Shown here piece after piece: positions 16,248-23,390 of a stretch of 44,869 nt of DNA. This stretch comes from a virus. A model generated the notes under the pieces. That model saw only the letters and a list, made by a program, of their open reading frames with translations, had not been told where the DNA came from and ran no database searches. A program made the translations under genes and the position numbers. How positions within the stretch are numbered: the first letter of the stretch is position 1; the number at the start of each line of letters is the position of its first letter. Location of the stretch: IMG/VR virus record IMGVR_UViG_3300032805_000011, positions 1 through 44,869 of that record. One strand, written 5' to 3'.

Positions 16248-16405
16248 GTGTTAAGAGTACTTTACCGAGCAAGGCCGATTTCTGCCACTTAAGGTGTACC
16301 TAAACTTTTCTTGACAAACGGTCCAAATTATCCAACTCTAACCCTACCAGCGCGGATCGAACTCCCGCCTAAATCTGATATTCTTTAGTAAGCAAGGAAA
16401 CCGGC

Positions 16406-16924
16406 ATGTCCAACCCCGTCGAACTACGCTTCAAACTCGAAAGAGAGCCTCTTACCTATCTCTCTATGGCTAACGGTCATAGTTTCTCCAGTGAGTGCAC
16501 CTCCACGGATATCGCCCGCGCCAGCATGTACGCGTGCTGTTATCTATGGATGCTGGCTAATCCTCATTTCAAAGCCCCTCCCGGTTTCCGCGAAGAAGCG
16601 CGCGAATATGCCGAGTGGCTGTTGGAGCCTGGGACATACAGGCGGATTACGCACGGGTGCCGTAGCGACGGTGCCATCGATCTCGAAGACCAGGAGCTCA
16701 TAGACTGGTATCGCTCTTTCCTTCATGGACAGCTCCCTAAGGACAAAGAAAAGGTAAAGCTTCAAGTCTTCATTCCTCGCGGGCTTTGGGCCTCGATCAA
16801 AGCCGCTTACAATATCAAGCACGGTGCCACCAATGAGGGCTTCGCGCTTCTCATGGCAGCGCTCTTGAAGCAGGCCGAAGCCTTGGAGCTCCCAAGTGAA
16901 GGGGACAACAATGACGATAACTAA
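16406..16924 (+). CDS. First early gene, unknown function
   Basis: This 172-aa soluble protein starts the rightward unit. It contains an Ala/Cys-rich helix (IARASMYACCYLWMLANP, residues about 36-53), an acidic helix (REEAREYAEWLLEPG), and a basic segment with KVKLQVFIPRGLWASIKAAY. Its last codons overlap the next gene's start by 14 bp. Such first early genes often act on the host, but no family is recognised. Confidence 0.75.
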   Translation: MSNPVELRFKLEREPLTYLSMANGHSFSSECTSTDIARASMYACCYLWMLANPHFKAPPGFREEAREYAEWLLEPGTYRRITHGCRSDGAIDLEDQELIDWYRSFLHGQLPKDKEKVKLQVFIPRGLWASIKAAYNIKHGATNEGFALLMAALLKQAEALELPSEGDNNDDN

Positions 16925-17081
16925 GAAAGAGCTGGATTGCTGGCTAGCTATCGAGGCATGGATAAGGTCTTTGCCTGAGACAGAGCGTGTAACACGCATC
17001 GCGTGGCAAGTAGATAATATGTGGCGGTTACATCGTGAGTTATCGCCAAAAAGAGAACGTTCCAGGAAAAGAGGAAGATGA
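16911..17081 (+). CDS. Small early protein, paralogue of the next gene's N-terminus
   Basis: This 56-aa protein (MTITKKELDCW) overlaps the previous gene by 14 bp and the next by 4 bp (ATGATG). Its core, AWIRSLPETERVTRIAWQV..MWRLHREL, lines up with AWLKSLPQEQRASWAQTLC..VWSIHGSL in the following gene, so the two derive from a duplication. The C-terminus is basic. Function unknown. Confidence 0.65.
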   Translation: MTITKKELDCWLAIEAWIRSLPETERVTRIAWQVDNMWRLHRELSPKRERSRKRGR

Positions 17082-17614
17082 TGAAAACTGAATACGAGCA
17101 GCTAGCCAGCGATCTTGAGGCGCTTGTTGCGGCGGCGGAAGCTTGGCTCAAGTCACTGCCTCAAGAACAGAGAGCGTCTTGGGCACAAACGCTATGCAAC
17201 CGTGTCTGGAGCATCCACGGCTCACTCAAACCCGTGCGCGATCCTAACAAATCCCGCAAGATTGCCTCTCGCAAGCGCGAGCTGGCGCTGAGGTGGGTGA
17301 CGCCGCGCGCGAACCGCAACCCTGAAATGGCGGATGAGGTGTATGCTCTCTATAAAGAATGCAAGCAACGCATCGCTCGCATTGCCGTTGAGGAGCGCAG
17401 CCTCCGCTATGGCCTCTACGTCCCCGCGGTGTTCTCCCGTGTCAACGCCGCTTTCTTCGCCGTGTGGCAGCTGCCTGGCGGTGAATGGGTGGCACCTGAA
17501 TACAAGAGTGTCTATGGCTTTGAACGACTGAGTGAGAGTTTAGGACAGCGGCGCGTGCCGGTATCCTTCACCTTCGACGAAACCTGCTTCATAGAGAATG
17601 GAGAGATAGAGTGA
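17078..17614 (+). CDS. Early protein, unknown function, paralogous to upstream small gene
   Basis: This 178-aa protein shares its first 60 residues with the 56-aa protein upstream. A basic stretch (NKSRKIASRKRELALRW, about 49-65) and a C-terminal alpha/beta part with PAVFSRVNAAFFAVWQLPGGEWVAPEY follow. The stop overlaps the next start as GTGA. No catalytic motif seen. Confidence 0.72.
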   Translation: MMKTEYEQLASDLEALVAAAEAWLKSLPQEQRASWAQTLCNRVWSIHGSLKPVRDPNKSRKIASRKRELALRWVTPRANRNPEMADEVYALYKECKQRIARIAVEERSLRYGLYVPAVFSRVNAAFFAVWQLPGGEWVAPEYKSVYGFERLSESLGQRRVPVSFTFDETCFIENGEIE

Positions 17615-17763
17615 CCACCCTCGGCCTTCGCATCCTCGAGGCCAAGGGACGCCTTCGAAGGCGTGCCCGCAAACAAGCCCGTGAGGCAGCTGCCGCTGAC
17701 AGCTCCGCCTTTTGGCGCAGCCTCTACGCCGCTTGCGCCATCCCGCCGTTGACACTTTCTTAA
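17611..17763 (+). CDS. Small Arg/Ala-rich early protein, GTG start, 50 aa
   Basis: A GTG start overlaps the previous stop (GTGA) and gives a 50-aa basic protein containing GRLRRRARKQAREAAAADS. It ends with TAA just before the first copy of the repeated leader. The coupling and the clean end support a gene; the short length and low complexity leave doubt. Confidence 0.5.
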   Translation: MTTLGLRILEAKGRLRRRARKQAREAAAADSSAFWRSLYAACAIPPLTLS

Positions 17764-17770
17764 CCCAGCT

Positions 17771-17813
17771 CTGGTATCGCTAGAGCTACTAACATCACTA
17801 AGAGAAGGGAAAC
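17771..17813 (+). repeat. Repeated early leader, copy 1
   Basis: A 43-bp intergenic sequence (CTGGTATCGCTAGAGCTACT... ending AAGAGAAGGGAAAC) recurs as a shorter copy at 18133-18164 and as a diverged copy at 18344-18387, each just before a small early gene. Each copy carries a purine-rich AAGAGAAGGGA segment able to serve as, or sit beside, a ribosome site. Confidence 0.75.
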
Positions 17814-17834
17814 TAAGATGAATAGGAGTAACCA

Positions 17835-18134
17835 ATGAAAGTCTATGCTTATCAAGCGGCCTTACTATGTGAAGCCTGCGGCAAGGGAATGCAAACCTAT
17901 CTCAGTGAAACCATTGGCCGTGAGGACACGGGAGACAGCGATAGGTTTCCGCAAGGTCCCTATGACGATGGAGGCGGTGAAGCGGATAGCCCGCAGCACT
18001 GTGACCGTTGCTGTATCTTCCTTGAAAACCCGCTTACGCCGGACGGCGTGAATTATGTGCGCACAGGCTTTTGCGCGGCGCAATGGAAGCAATTCTATAG
18101 CGGAAGCTACGGGCTTGAATGGCCTGACAATTGA
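17835..18134 (+). CDS. Small Cys-rich (zinc-ribbon-like) protein
   Basis: This 99-aa protein has GGAGTAACC just before its ATG. Two Cys pairs, C12-x2-C15 and C56-x2-C59 (followed by C60, preceded by H55), are spaced as in a zinc ribbon. The segments FPQGPYDDGGGEADSPQHC and FLENPLTPDG resemble a small hypothetical protein often seen in proteobacteria and their phages. Function unknown. Confidence 0.75.
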   Translation: MKVYAYQAALLCEACGKGMQTYLSETIGREDTGDSDRFPQGPYDDGGGEADSPQHCDRCCIFLENPLTPDGVNYVRTGFCAAQWKQFYSGSYGLEWPDN

Positions 18135-18164
18135 GCTACTAACATCACTAAGAGAAGGGAAAAC
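18133..18164 (+). repeat. Repeated early leader, copy 2 (short)
   Basis: About 30 bases (GAGCTACTAACATCACTAAG...) identical to the right part of copy 1. It overlaps the stop of the upstream gene and precedes the ATG at 18169. Confidence 0.7.
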
Positions 18165-18168
18165 ACTA

Positions 18169-18336
18169 ATGCTTGTACGCCTCACATTCATGGACCGCTT
18201 CCACCGCCGCCGCATCGCCCGTGCCATCGCGCGGGCTCACCGGCTCCACGGCCAAGGTTTGGAGCTATCCCCCCGCCAGCGAGACAGGCTCTACCGGCTG
18301 TGGCTGAAACACCGGGAGCTATTTACAGTTCGTTAA
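18169..18336 (+). CDS. Small Arg-rich early protein
   Basis: This 55-aa basic protein (MLVRLTFMDRFHRRRIARAI) is rich in Arg and His. The ATG at 18169 is chosen because it follows the repeated leader and lies after the preceding gene's stop; an upstream in-frame start at 18055 lies inside that gene. Possibly nucleic-acid binding by charge alone. Confidence 0.6.
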   Translation: MLVRLTFMDRFHRRRIARAIARAHRLHGQGLELSPRQRDRLYRLWLKHRELFTVR

Positions 18337-18343
18337 CTTATTC

Positions 18344-18387
18344 CTGGTATCACTAGAGCTATCAAGACCACTAAGAGAAAGGATAAC
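18344..18387 (+). repeat. Repeated early leader, copy 3 (diverged)
   Basis: The sequence CTGGTATCACTAGAGCTATC...AAGAGAAAGGATAAC matches copy 1 with a few substitutions and stands before the GTG start at 18392. Confidence 0.7.
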
Positions 18388-18391
18388 TCTA

Positions 18392-18574
18392 GTGAAACAC
18401 CTAATCAACCTCTACGCCTTCAACCCCGAGACCTATCAGGAGATAATCTGCGTTCTCGACTTCACCAAGCCAGAAGAAGCGGACAACCTCTTTCGTCAGT
18501 TTTCAAGGCTAATCGCTCACCAAGGCTACGTCCTACAGGGAGCGCGGCTCAAGCGCGTTCCTTCCAACCTTTAA
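18392..18574 (+). CDS. Small early protein, GTG start
   Basis: This 60-aa protein (MKHLINLYAFNPETYQEIIC) starts at a GTG five bases after the third leader copy. One alpha/beta unit is predicted: a beta strand, then helix KPEEADNLFRQFSRLIAHQG, then a strand. Function unknown. Confidence 0.6.
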   Translation: MKHLINLYAFNPETYQEIICVLDFTKPEEADNLFRQFSRLIAHQGYVLQGARLKRVPSNL

Positions 18575-18584
18575 GGAGACCGGC

Positions 18585-19469
18585 ATGAAACCCTATAACC
18601 CTTGTTTCACTAAGTTGCTTGCGTTCATGCTCGAGCGTCATGCTTGCGATGCCGCCATCGGCGCTGTCATGGTAGCCACGGACTGGGATGCTCTAGCTCG
18701 TAACCCCAATGCCCGGGATTGGGCAGAGTGGTTACGCTGGAAGCACCCGCCCTTGGCTCCCGCCTGGGAGGCTTACGCGGCGGCCGGGGCTACCGCCCGG
18801 GAGGCTTACGAGGCAGCCGGGGCTCCCGCCTGGGAGGCTTACGAGGCAGCCGCGGCTGCCGCCTGGGAGGCTTACAAGGCAGCCAGGGCTACCGCCTGGG
18901 AGGCTTACGAGGCAGCCGGGGCTCCCGCCTGGGAGGCTTACGCGGCAGCCTCGGCTGCCGCCTGGGAGGCTTACAAGGCAGCCAGGGCTACCGCCTGGGA
19001 GGCTTACGAGGCAGCCGCGGCTCCCGCCCGGGAGGCTTACGAGGCAGCCGCGGATGCCGCCTGGGAGGCTTACGCGGCAGCCGGGGCTCCCGCCCGGGAG
19101 GCTTACAAGGCAGCCGGGGCTCCCGCCTGGGAGGCTTACGCGGCAGCCAGGGCTCCCGCCCGGGAGGCTTACGCGGCAGCCATCGCTACCGCCTGGGAGG
19201 CTCACGCGGCAGCCGGGGCTACCGCCCGGGAGGCTTACGAGGCAGCCGGGGCTCCCGCCCGGGAGGCTTACGAGGCAGCCAGGGCTCCCGCCCGGGAGGC
19301 TTACGAGGCAGCCAGGGCTCCCGCCCGGGAGGCTTACGCGGCAGCCATCGCTACCGCTTGGGAGGCTCACGAGGCAGCCACCGTTACCGCCCGGGAGGCT
19401 TACGAGGCAGCCATCGCTACCGCCTGGGAGGCTTTGAAACTGGCGATAATAAAGGAGTTCGATACATGA
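18585..19469 (+). CDS. Alanine-rich 11-residue-repeat protein
   Basis: This is a 294-aa protein with AAGGAG before its ATG. Residues 1-59 form a head containing ACDAAIGAV...TDWDAL...DWAEWLRWKH. This resembles the start of small phage/bacterial proteins in which a C-x2-A...DW-x-x-W-L segment precedes Ala-rich repeats, sometimes labelled putative immunity proteins (low confidence). Residues 60-279 are 20 unbroken 11-residue units of the form A-[WR]-E-A-[YH]-x-A-A-x-A-x, then a partial unit. An 11-residue period fits a long amphipathic helix or hendecad coiled coil. The 33-bp period is a multiple of three, so other frames also stay open; those are shadows. Role unknown. Confidence 0.75.
   Translation: MKPYNPCFTKLLAFMLERHACDAAIGAVMVATDWDALARNPNARDWAEWLRWKHPPLAPAWEAYAAAGATAREAYEAAGAPAWEAYEAAAAAAWEAYKAARATAWEAYEAAGAPAWEAYAAASAAAWEAYKAARATAWEAYEAAAAPAREAYEAAADAAWEAYAAAGAPAREAYKAAGAPAWEAYAAARAPAREAYAAAIATAWEAHAAAGATAREAYEAAGAPAREAYEAARAPAREAYEAARAPAREAYAAAIATAWEAHEAATVTAREAYEAAIATAWEALKLAIIKEFDT
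18762..19421 (+). repeat. Twenty tandem 33-bp coding repeats
   Basis: Exactly 660 bp, twenty units beginning GCC[T/C]GGGAGGCTTACG, with a partial 21st unit at 19422. Variation is concentrated at a few positions (W/R, Y/H, E/K/A and the last three residues of each unit) and no unit changes length, so the frame is kept. GC-rich compared with the flanks. Confidence 0.95.
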
Positions 19470-19684
19470 GAGTTTATACAACCATCTTGCCCAATCGCCC
19501 CAACATCACCCTGAAAGTCCGCTCCTTCTGGTGGAAGGGTGCCTATATCGCCAGTGCCTCTTTACTCGCCCCATTTGGAGTGGTAATCATAAATGGCGAA
19601 GGCGAGACCGAACACGAGGCTATCCATATGTGCGTCGATACCCTTAACGATCTAGCAGGATGTATCAGGGCAAGCTTGAATTGA
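19466..19684 (+). CDS. Small early protein, unknown function
   Basis: This 72-aa protein (MRVYTTILPNRPNITL) overlaps the repeat gene's stop as ATGA and has AAAGGAG upstream. It shows an alternating beta pattern, WWKGAYIASASLLAPFGVVIING, then a helix (ETEHEAIHMCVDTLNDLAG), a common fold for small dsRBD-like or DUF-type domains. No family named. Confidence 0.65.
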   Translation: MRVYTTILPNRPNITLKVRSFWWKGAYIASASLLAPFGVVIINGEGETEHEAIHMCVDTLNDLAGCIRASLN

Positions 19685-19953
19685 AACGTCATAGACACCC
19701 ACTTGAACCCCTTGAGGATAGGCCACCTCCCTACCCTCAAGGTTACCTGGAACATCGTAGAGGCGAGTATGCTCTTTACGACCAGCTTCCCGCTTGGGCT
19801 CGTAAAGTCCTTAGGCGTACTAATCACGAGGTGCCCGTGGCCTATGTCCATCAAAGACTAAATCGCGGTGACAGACCTGTTGACATTATCGCGGACATAG
19901 AGCATACGGAGAAGGCGCTAAGTCAAAACTATCTTAAGCAATTCGAACGTTGA
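19660..19953 (+). CDS. Small basic early protein, unknown function
   Basis: This 97-aa protein overlaps the previous gene by 25 bp. It is rich in Arg, His and Pro in its first 45 residues, then helical (YDQLPAWARKVLRRTNHEV, VHQRLNRGDRPVDIIADIEHTEKAL). The overlap lowers confidence slightly; the helical amphipathic pattern supports it. Confidence 0.62.
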   Translation: MYQGKLELKRHRHPLEPLEDRPPPYPQGYLEHRRGEYALYDQLPAWARKVLRRTNHEVPVAYVHQRLNRGDRPVDIIADIEHTEKALSQNYLKQFER

Positions 19954-19977
19954 ACCAAACCTGAAAGGACTATCGAA

Positions 19978-20367
19978 ATGGCTAGGAAGCCTGCAGCTAC
20001 TGTTGCTTATGAGAGCGGGGAAGAGAATGGTTACGAACCAGCCCCGTCTGTTAAAACGGCACCTCGTACGCGCTCCCGCATCCAGGTTCGCTGCCCGGAA
20101 GAAATGCATGGCTTGACTGTGTCCCTGCTTATCCCCAACCGGTACTTGCCCCACCTGCTTGAAGCGTATTTGACGGGCGCCAAGGAGGGCAGTGTGAGCC
20201 GCAGAGGCCGGAAGTTGCCCGAGGCCGTCATGGCGCGCAAGCTGTTCATTGAAGCCCTCTCGGGCCTCTCTGGCGACGACGAGGAGACCGTGAGCGAAAT
20301 CGTGGCCCAAGCCGAGCAAGCCGAGGCAGCTTCGATCGCGGAGCACAAGGCGCGGTACGCGGCTTGA
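19978..20367 (+). CDS. Last gene of the first early block, unknown function
   Basis: This 129-aa protein has an AAAGGA ribosome site upstream. The first 40 residues are disordered and basic, then IQVRCPEEMHGLTVSLLIPNRYLPHLLEAYL (34-64), a basic RRGRKLPEAVMARKLFIEAL helix and an acidic C-terminal helix. A strong terminator follows, closing this transcript. Possibly DNA-binding; no motif proves it. Confidence 0.7.
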   Translation: MARKPAATVAYESGEENGYEPAPSVKTAPRTRSRIQVRCPEEMHGLTVSLLIPNRYLPHLLEAYLTGAKEGSVSRRGRKLPEAVMARKLFIEALSGLSGDDEETVSEIVAQAEQAEAASIAEHKARYAA

Positions 20368-20401
20368 GCGGAGCACGCGGCCTTAAACGGGTTAATTGAA
20401 C

Positions 20402-20432
20402 GAGGTGTGACCTAAACATCACACCTCTTTTT
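20402..20432 (+). terminator. Strong rho-independent terminator
   Basis: A perfect 9-bp stem GAGGTGTGA (20402-20410) / TCACACCTC (20419-20427), loop of eight, then five T residues (20428-20432). It separates the small early genes from the replication block and implies another promoter or antitermination for the polymerase gene 15 bp downstream. Confidence 0.92.
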
Positions 20433-20446
20433 AAGCGGGGGATCGT

Positions 20447-22252
20447 ATGGACCTTTATCTTATCGACTTTGAGACTAGCTTCTCAACTGAGAACACACTT
20501 ACCCGTCACTCCATTGAGGAGTATGTCAGGCACCCTAAGTTTGAAGTAATTGGGTTAGGTTGGAAGAATCTAGCTATAGGTGAGGCTGATTGGATTGAAG
20601 GAGGCGACAGCCGCATACGTTCTTTCCTTCATTCTATCGAGGACGGAGCATTTATTGCTCATCATGCGCAATTCGATGGCTTTATCTGTAATGAAGTTTA
20701 TAATTGTCAACCAGCTTTTTGGTTCGATACTCTCTCTATGTCGAGAGCCCTTTATCAGCATCTCCCCAGCCATAGCCTTGACAAGCTCATCGCCCACTTC
20801 AACTTGGGCACCCCCAAGACCGTACCTTATAACCAATTCCGGGGAAAGACCCTCGCGGAGATCGAGGCCACGCCGGGCCTCATGGCCACTATTGGCGCGG
20901 GGTGCCTGCACGATATCGAGCTCACACACCGGCTCTTCAACCTCCTTGTTCCCCAGATGCCCGCCGATGAGCTAGAACTGATCGATGAGTGCATACGCCT
21001 CTATACCGAGTCCATGCTCGTAGGTGACGAGGGCATCCTCTCCGAGGCTCTGACCGAGGCTATCGTGGCGCGCGAGGAGAAAATGCACGCGATGGGCCTC
21101 ACTGGCGATGTCTTGAAGTCCGATGCCAAGTTTGCGAAGCTGCTTCGCGGTGCTGGTGTCCAGCCTCCCATGAAGCTCAGCGAGCGTACGGGCCGGGAGG
21201 CTTTCGCCTTAGCCAAGAGCGATCTGGCGTTTCAGGCACTGGAGGAGCATCCTTCCCCCTATGTGCGGGATCTCTATGAGGCTCGCGTGGCTGCCAAGAC
21301 CTCCATCCATGAGACACGGGCCGGGCGCCTGCTGGGGATGGCCGGACGGGGCAAGATGCCCGTCTATTGTAAGTGGTATGGGGCTCATACGGGCAGGCCC
21401 TCTGGCGGGGATAAGGTAAATTTCCTCAACATGCCTAGAGGCTCTAAGATTAGGAGTAGCCTTAAAGCTCCTGAGGGCCACTGCCTCGTCTGGGGCGATA
21501 TGTCGCAGCAGGAGCTGAGGCTGACCGCGTGGCTTAGCGGTTGCCAAGCCCTCTTGGAAGCTTTTCGCGAAGGCCGGGACGTGTATAGCGAGGATGCAAC
21601 TAAGTTCTTCAAGAAAGAGGTTACAAAGGACACGCACAAGGACCTTCGCAGGCTGCTCAAAGAGGTCGATCTAGGATGTGGGTATGGCATGGGCAAGGAG
21701 AAGTTTGCTCATTACTTAGCTGTTAAGGGAATAGAAGTTCCCAGAAACTTATCAGACGCACTTGTAGACTTTTTTAGGAGTGAACGGCGGGAAATCCCTA
21801 AACTTTGGAGATCGCTCGATACGACGCTCCAATGGATGGATACACCCAACTATGAGGAGATCATAGGTCCTCTTACTGTCAAGGGACGCAAGATTTGGTT
21901 CCCCGATGGGCTTTTTCTCGATTACACCAATGAGGACCTTAGTAATATCTGGGGTGGAAGGGTCCTCGAGAACATCATTCAAAAACTTGGCTGGATAACC
22001 CTCAAAGAGGCATGGCTGATAATGCGGGGTAGCTTCGCCACACGCGGTGCGGGGCGGGTGGTGCTACCGGTTTACGATGAGCTTGTTTGCTGTGTACCGT
22101 TAACGGACCGGCAATGGTGTCTCGATATGCTAGGCTACGCACTGACGTACGTGCCCAACTGGGCAGTGGACTTGCCAATGGCGTGCGAACTCTACACAGG
22201 ACAGTGTTATGATAAGTCAGAGTCTCCAAGCCTTTCTAGGACCAGTGCGTAG
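20447..22252 (+). CDS. Family A DNA polymerase with 3'-5' exonuclease
   Basis: This 601-aa replicative polymerase has exonuclease motifs LIDFET (D7, E9), AHHAQFDGF (D77) and CLHDIELTHRL (D156). The polymerase part has HTGRPSGGDKVNFLNMP (314-330), motif A WGDMSQQELRLTAWLSG (D351), motif B RRLLKEVDLGCGYGMG (K405, Y413) and motif C VLPVYDELVCCV (543-545). Motif C has Tyr where most family A enzymes have His (HDE). There is no 5'-3' exonuclease domain and the length suits phage Pol A. A GGGGGA ribosome site precedes the ATG, and the next gene overlaps by 44 bp. The other replication proteins lie in the following 8 kb. Confidence 0.93.
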   Translation: MDLYLIDFETSFSTENTLTRHSIEEYVRHPKFEVIGLGWKNLAIGEADWIEGGDSRIRSFLHSIEDGAFIAHHAQFDGFICNEVYNCQPAFWFDTLSMSRALYQHLPSHSLDKLIAHFNLGTPKTVPYNQFRGKTLAEIEATPGLMATIGAGCLHDIELTHRLFNLLVPQMPADELELIDECIRLYTESMLVGDEGILSEALTEAIVAREEKMHAMGLTGDVLKSDAKFAKLLRGAGVQPPMKLSERTGREAFALAKSDLAFQALEEHPSPYVRDLYEARVAAKTSIHETRAGRLLGMAGRGKMPVYCKWYGAHTGRPSGGDKVNFLNMPRGSKIRSSLKAPEGHCLVWGDMSQQELRLTAWLSGCQALLEAFREGRDVYSEDATKFFKKEVTKDTHKDLRRLLKEVDLGCGYGMGKEKFAHYLAVKGIEVPRNLSDALVDFFRSERREIPKLWRSLDTTLQWMDTPNYEEIIGPLTVKGRKIWFPDGLFLDYTNEDLSNIWGGRVLENIIQKLGWITLKEAWLIMRGSFATRGAGRVVLPVYDELVCCVPLTDRQWCLDMLGYALTYVPNWAVDLPMACELYTGQCYDKSESPSLSRTSA

Positions 22253-22565
22253 TACTGACAAGTTCGTTACTAGACTTGAGGATGGGGGTCTTTACATAAG
22301 TCCTGAGCAGCTTGCTAATATTGAGAAAGAAGGCTTGGATGATAGGTGCCTTCTCTCCATTTGTGCTCGCAACTCTTTAAGGGATACGAACTTAAGCGAC
22401 GATGCCGTGTTGGAGGGAAGGGCGCAGTTCTCCCGGCTCTGGAGCCGCAGCTTCGCGGCATGGCCAGCAACGAAGCTAGGGCAATCGGCTTACCATCTTA
22501 TGGAGTTCGCATTTAGCTTCGGGTTGATGTGGGGAGCTTATCTAGCTAGGAGAGAGAAGAGATGA
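22209..22565 (+). CDS. Small replication-block protein, unknown function
   Basis: This 118-aa protein starts inside the polymerase gene (44-bp overlap, AGGACAG upstream of ATG) and overlaps the nuclease start by 4 bp. The C-terminus has a mildly hydrophobic helix (YHLMEFAFSFGLMWGAYLARR). No known motif. Its place between polymerase and nuclease suggests a replication accessory. Confidence 0.65.
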   Translation: MISQSLQAFLGPVRSTDKFVTRLEDGGLYISPEQLANIEKEGLDDRCLLSICARNSLRDTNLSDDAVLEGRAQFSRLWSRSFAAWPATKLGQSAYHLMEFAFSFGLMWGAYLARREKR

Positions 22566-23215
22566 ACCTATTGCCTTGGTCCTACTCCAAGCTCACAAGC
22601 TTCGAACGTTGCCCGCGTTATGGCAGAGCGAAGTACATAGATAAGTCTCTTCCTTACGTCGAAAGCCCGGCCGCCAAAGAAGGCAACGAGTGCCATGCTG
22701 CCATTGAGGCCCATGTCAACAATTCCGAGCCTCTACCGGCGAAATGGACTTGGGTGCAACAGTTCATACCTGACTATAAAGCCGGGGATACCTTAAAAGC
22801 GGAGGGCTGGTTGAACGTCAATGCCGATGGCACTCCGGCACCCCGCAAATCTTGGTTCACAACTAAGATCGACCTGCTTCAAATCGAGGATGGGGATATT
22901 GCTTGGATCATAGACTGGAAGACCGGCAAGCCTTGGGAAGACCCTGACCAGCTCAAGTGCTACTCAGTAGCTGTCAAAGCTCATTACCCCCATGTCCGGC
23001 ACTGGCGGGGTATGTATGTGTGGCTTAAAGAGAAGCGAGTAGGTGAGGTCCATACCCTTTCCCCTGCTAGGACGTTAACCAAACTTCAAGAAAGAGTTGC
23101 TAAAGTAGATACGAGCGACACGCCTAAGCCCAACAAACTCTGTGACTGGTGTGAGCTCCAAACCTGCGAGTTCTATACAGGGAGAAAGGGACATGATAAA
23201 CATGCCAACGTGTGA
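22562..23215 (+). CDS. Cas4/RecB-like PD-(D/E)XK nuclease with Fe-S type cysteines
   Basis: This 217-aa nuclease carries the PD-(D/E)XK pattern: GNECH (41-45), D104 in TTKIDLL, catalytic IDWKTGK (D118, K120), and QLKCYSVAV (Q130...Y134). One N-terminal Cys (FERCPRY, C17) and a C-terminal trio (C194, C197, C202 in CDWCELQTC) match the four-Cys iron-sulphur arrangement of Cas4, AddB and related exonucleases. It probably processes DNA ends for recombination or replication. AGGAG stands upstream, with a coupled overlap to the preceding gene. No cas genes or CRISPR array are present, so a phage recombination role is likelier than CRISPR adaptation. Confidence 0.88.
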   Translation: MNLLPWSYSKLTSFERCPRYGRAKYIDKSLPYVESPAAKEGNECHAAIEAHVNNSEPLPAKWTWVQQFIPDYKAGDTLKAEGWLNVNADGTPAPRKSWFTTKIDLLQIEDGDIAWIIDWKTGKPWEDPDQLKCYSVAVKAHYPHVRHWRGMYVWLKEKRVGEVHTLSPARTLTKLQERVAKVDTSDTPKPNKLCDWCELQTCEFYTGRKGHDKHANV

Positions 23216-23390
23216 GTATGTAGAGGAGCTTGGTAAGACACATGTCACTCTTTGTACGCTTGTAGCTACGCAGTGTGTCGAGTGTAAAATTCCCTCTACA
23301 CAGATAAAAACAAAGCACAACCTTTGTGATGCTCATGCTAATGAGTACAAGGATAAGTACGATGCCAAAGAAGTTAAGTCCCTCACTTGA
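23193..23390 (+). CDS. Small Cys-containing protein, possible zinc finger
   Basis: This 65-aa protein overlaps the nuclease by 23 bp and the next nuclease by 29 bp. It contains C28-x2-C31 and C45-x2-H48, a plausible zinc site, with C7 and C21 extra. The ATG at 23193 has GGGAGAAAGGGAC upstream. Function unknown; probably a small nucleic-acid-binding accessory. Confidence 0.6.
   Translation: MINMPTCEYVEELGKTHVTLCTLVATQCVECKIPSTQIKTKHNLCDAHANEYKDKYDAKEVKSLT

Larger units (their letters stand above)
15598..16405. promoter_or_regulatory. Divergent intergenic control region (808 bp)
   Basis: This region separates the leftward late unit from the rightward early unit. It holds promoter-like sites (15606-15640 and 16012-16039, plus strand), an imperfect stem-loop at 15691-15727, a perfect 15-bp hairpin (16063-16101) and two dyads (16191-16202 and 16224-16247). 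A minus-strand promoter is possible near 15634-15655 (TTGCAG, 16-nt gap, TTATAC). A 70-codon minus-strand frame at 15792-16004 lacks a ribosome site and is probably not a gene. Base composition is more AT-rich than the flanks. A replication origin here is possible but not shown. Confidence 0.75.

Noticed and set aside
16330-16380. Sequence resembling a tRNA T-arm (GGAGTTCGATCC-like, minus strand)
   Set aside because: No acceptor, D or anticodon arms can be folded around it, and no integrase is present to make it an attachment site.
18762-19421. CRISPR array
   Set aside because: The repeats are directly adjacent with no spacers and encode a regular protein repeat. No other spaced repeats and no cas operon are present; the Cas4-like gene stands alone in a replication block.
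18709-19684. Long alternative frames over the 33-bp repeat array on both strands
   Set aside because: A GC-rich repeat whose length is a multiple of three keeps all frames open; only one has a good ribosome site, a non-repeat N-terminal domain and overlap with the next gene.
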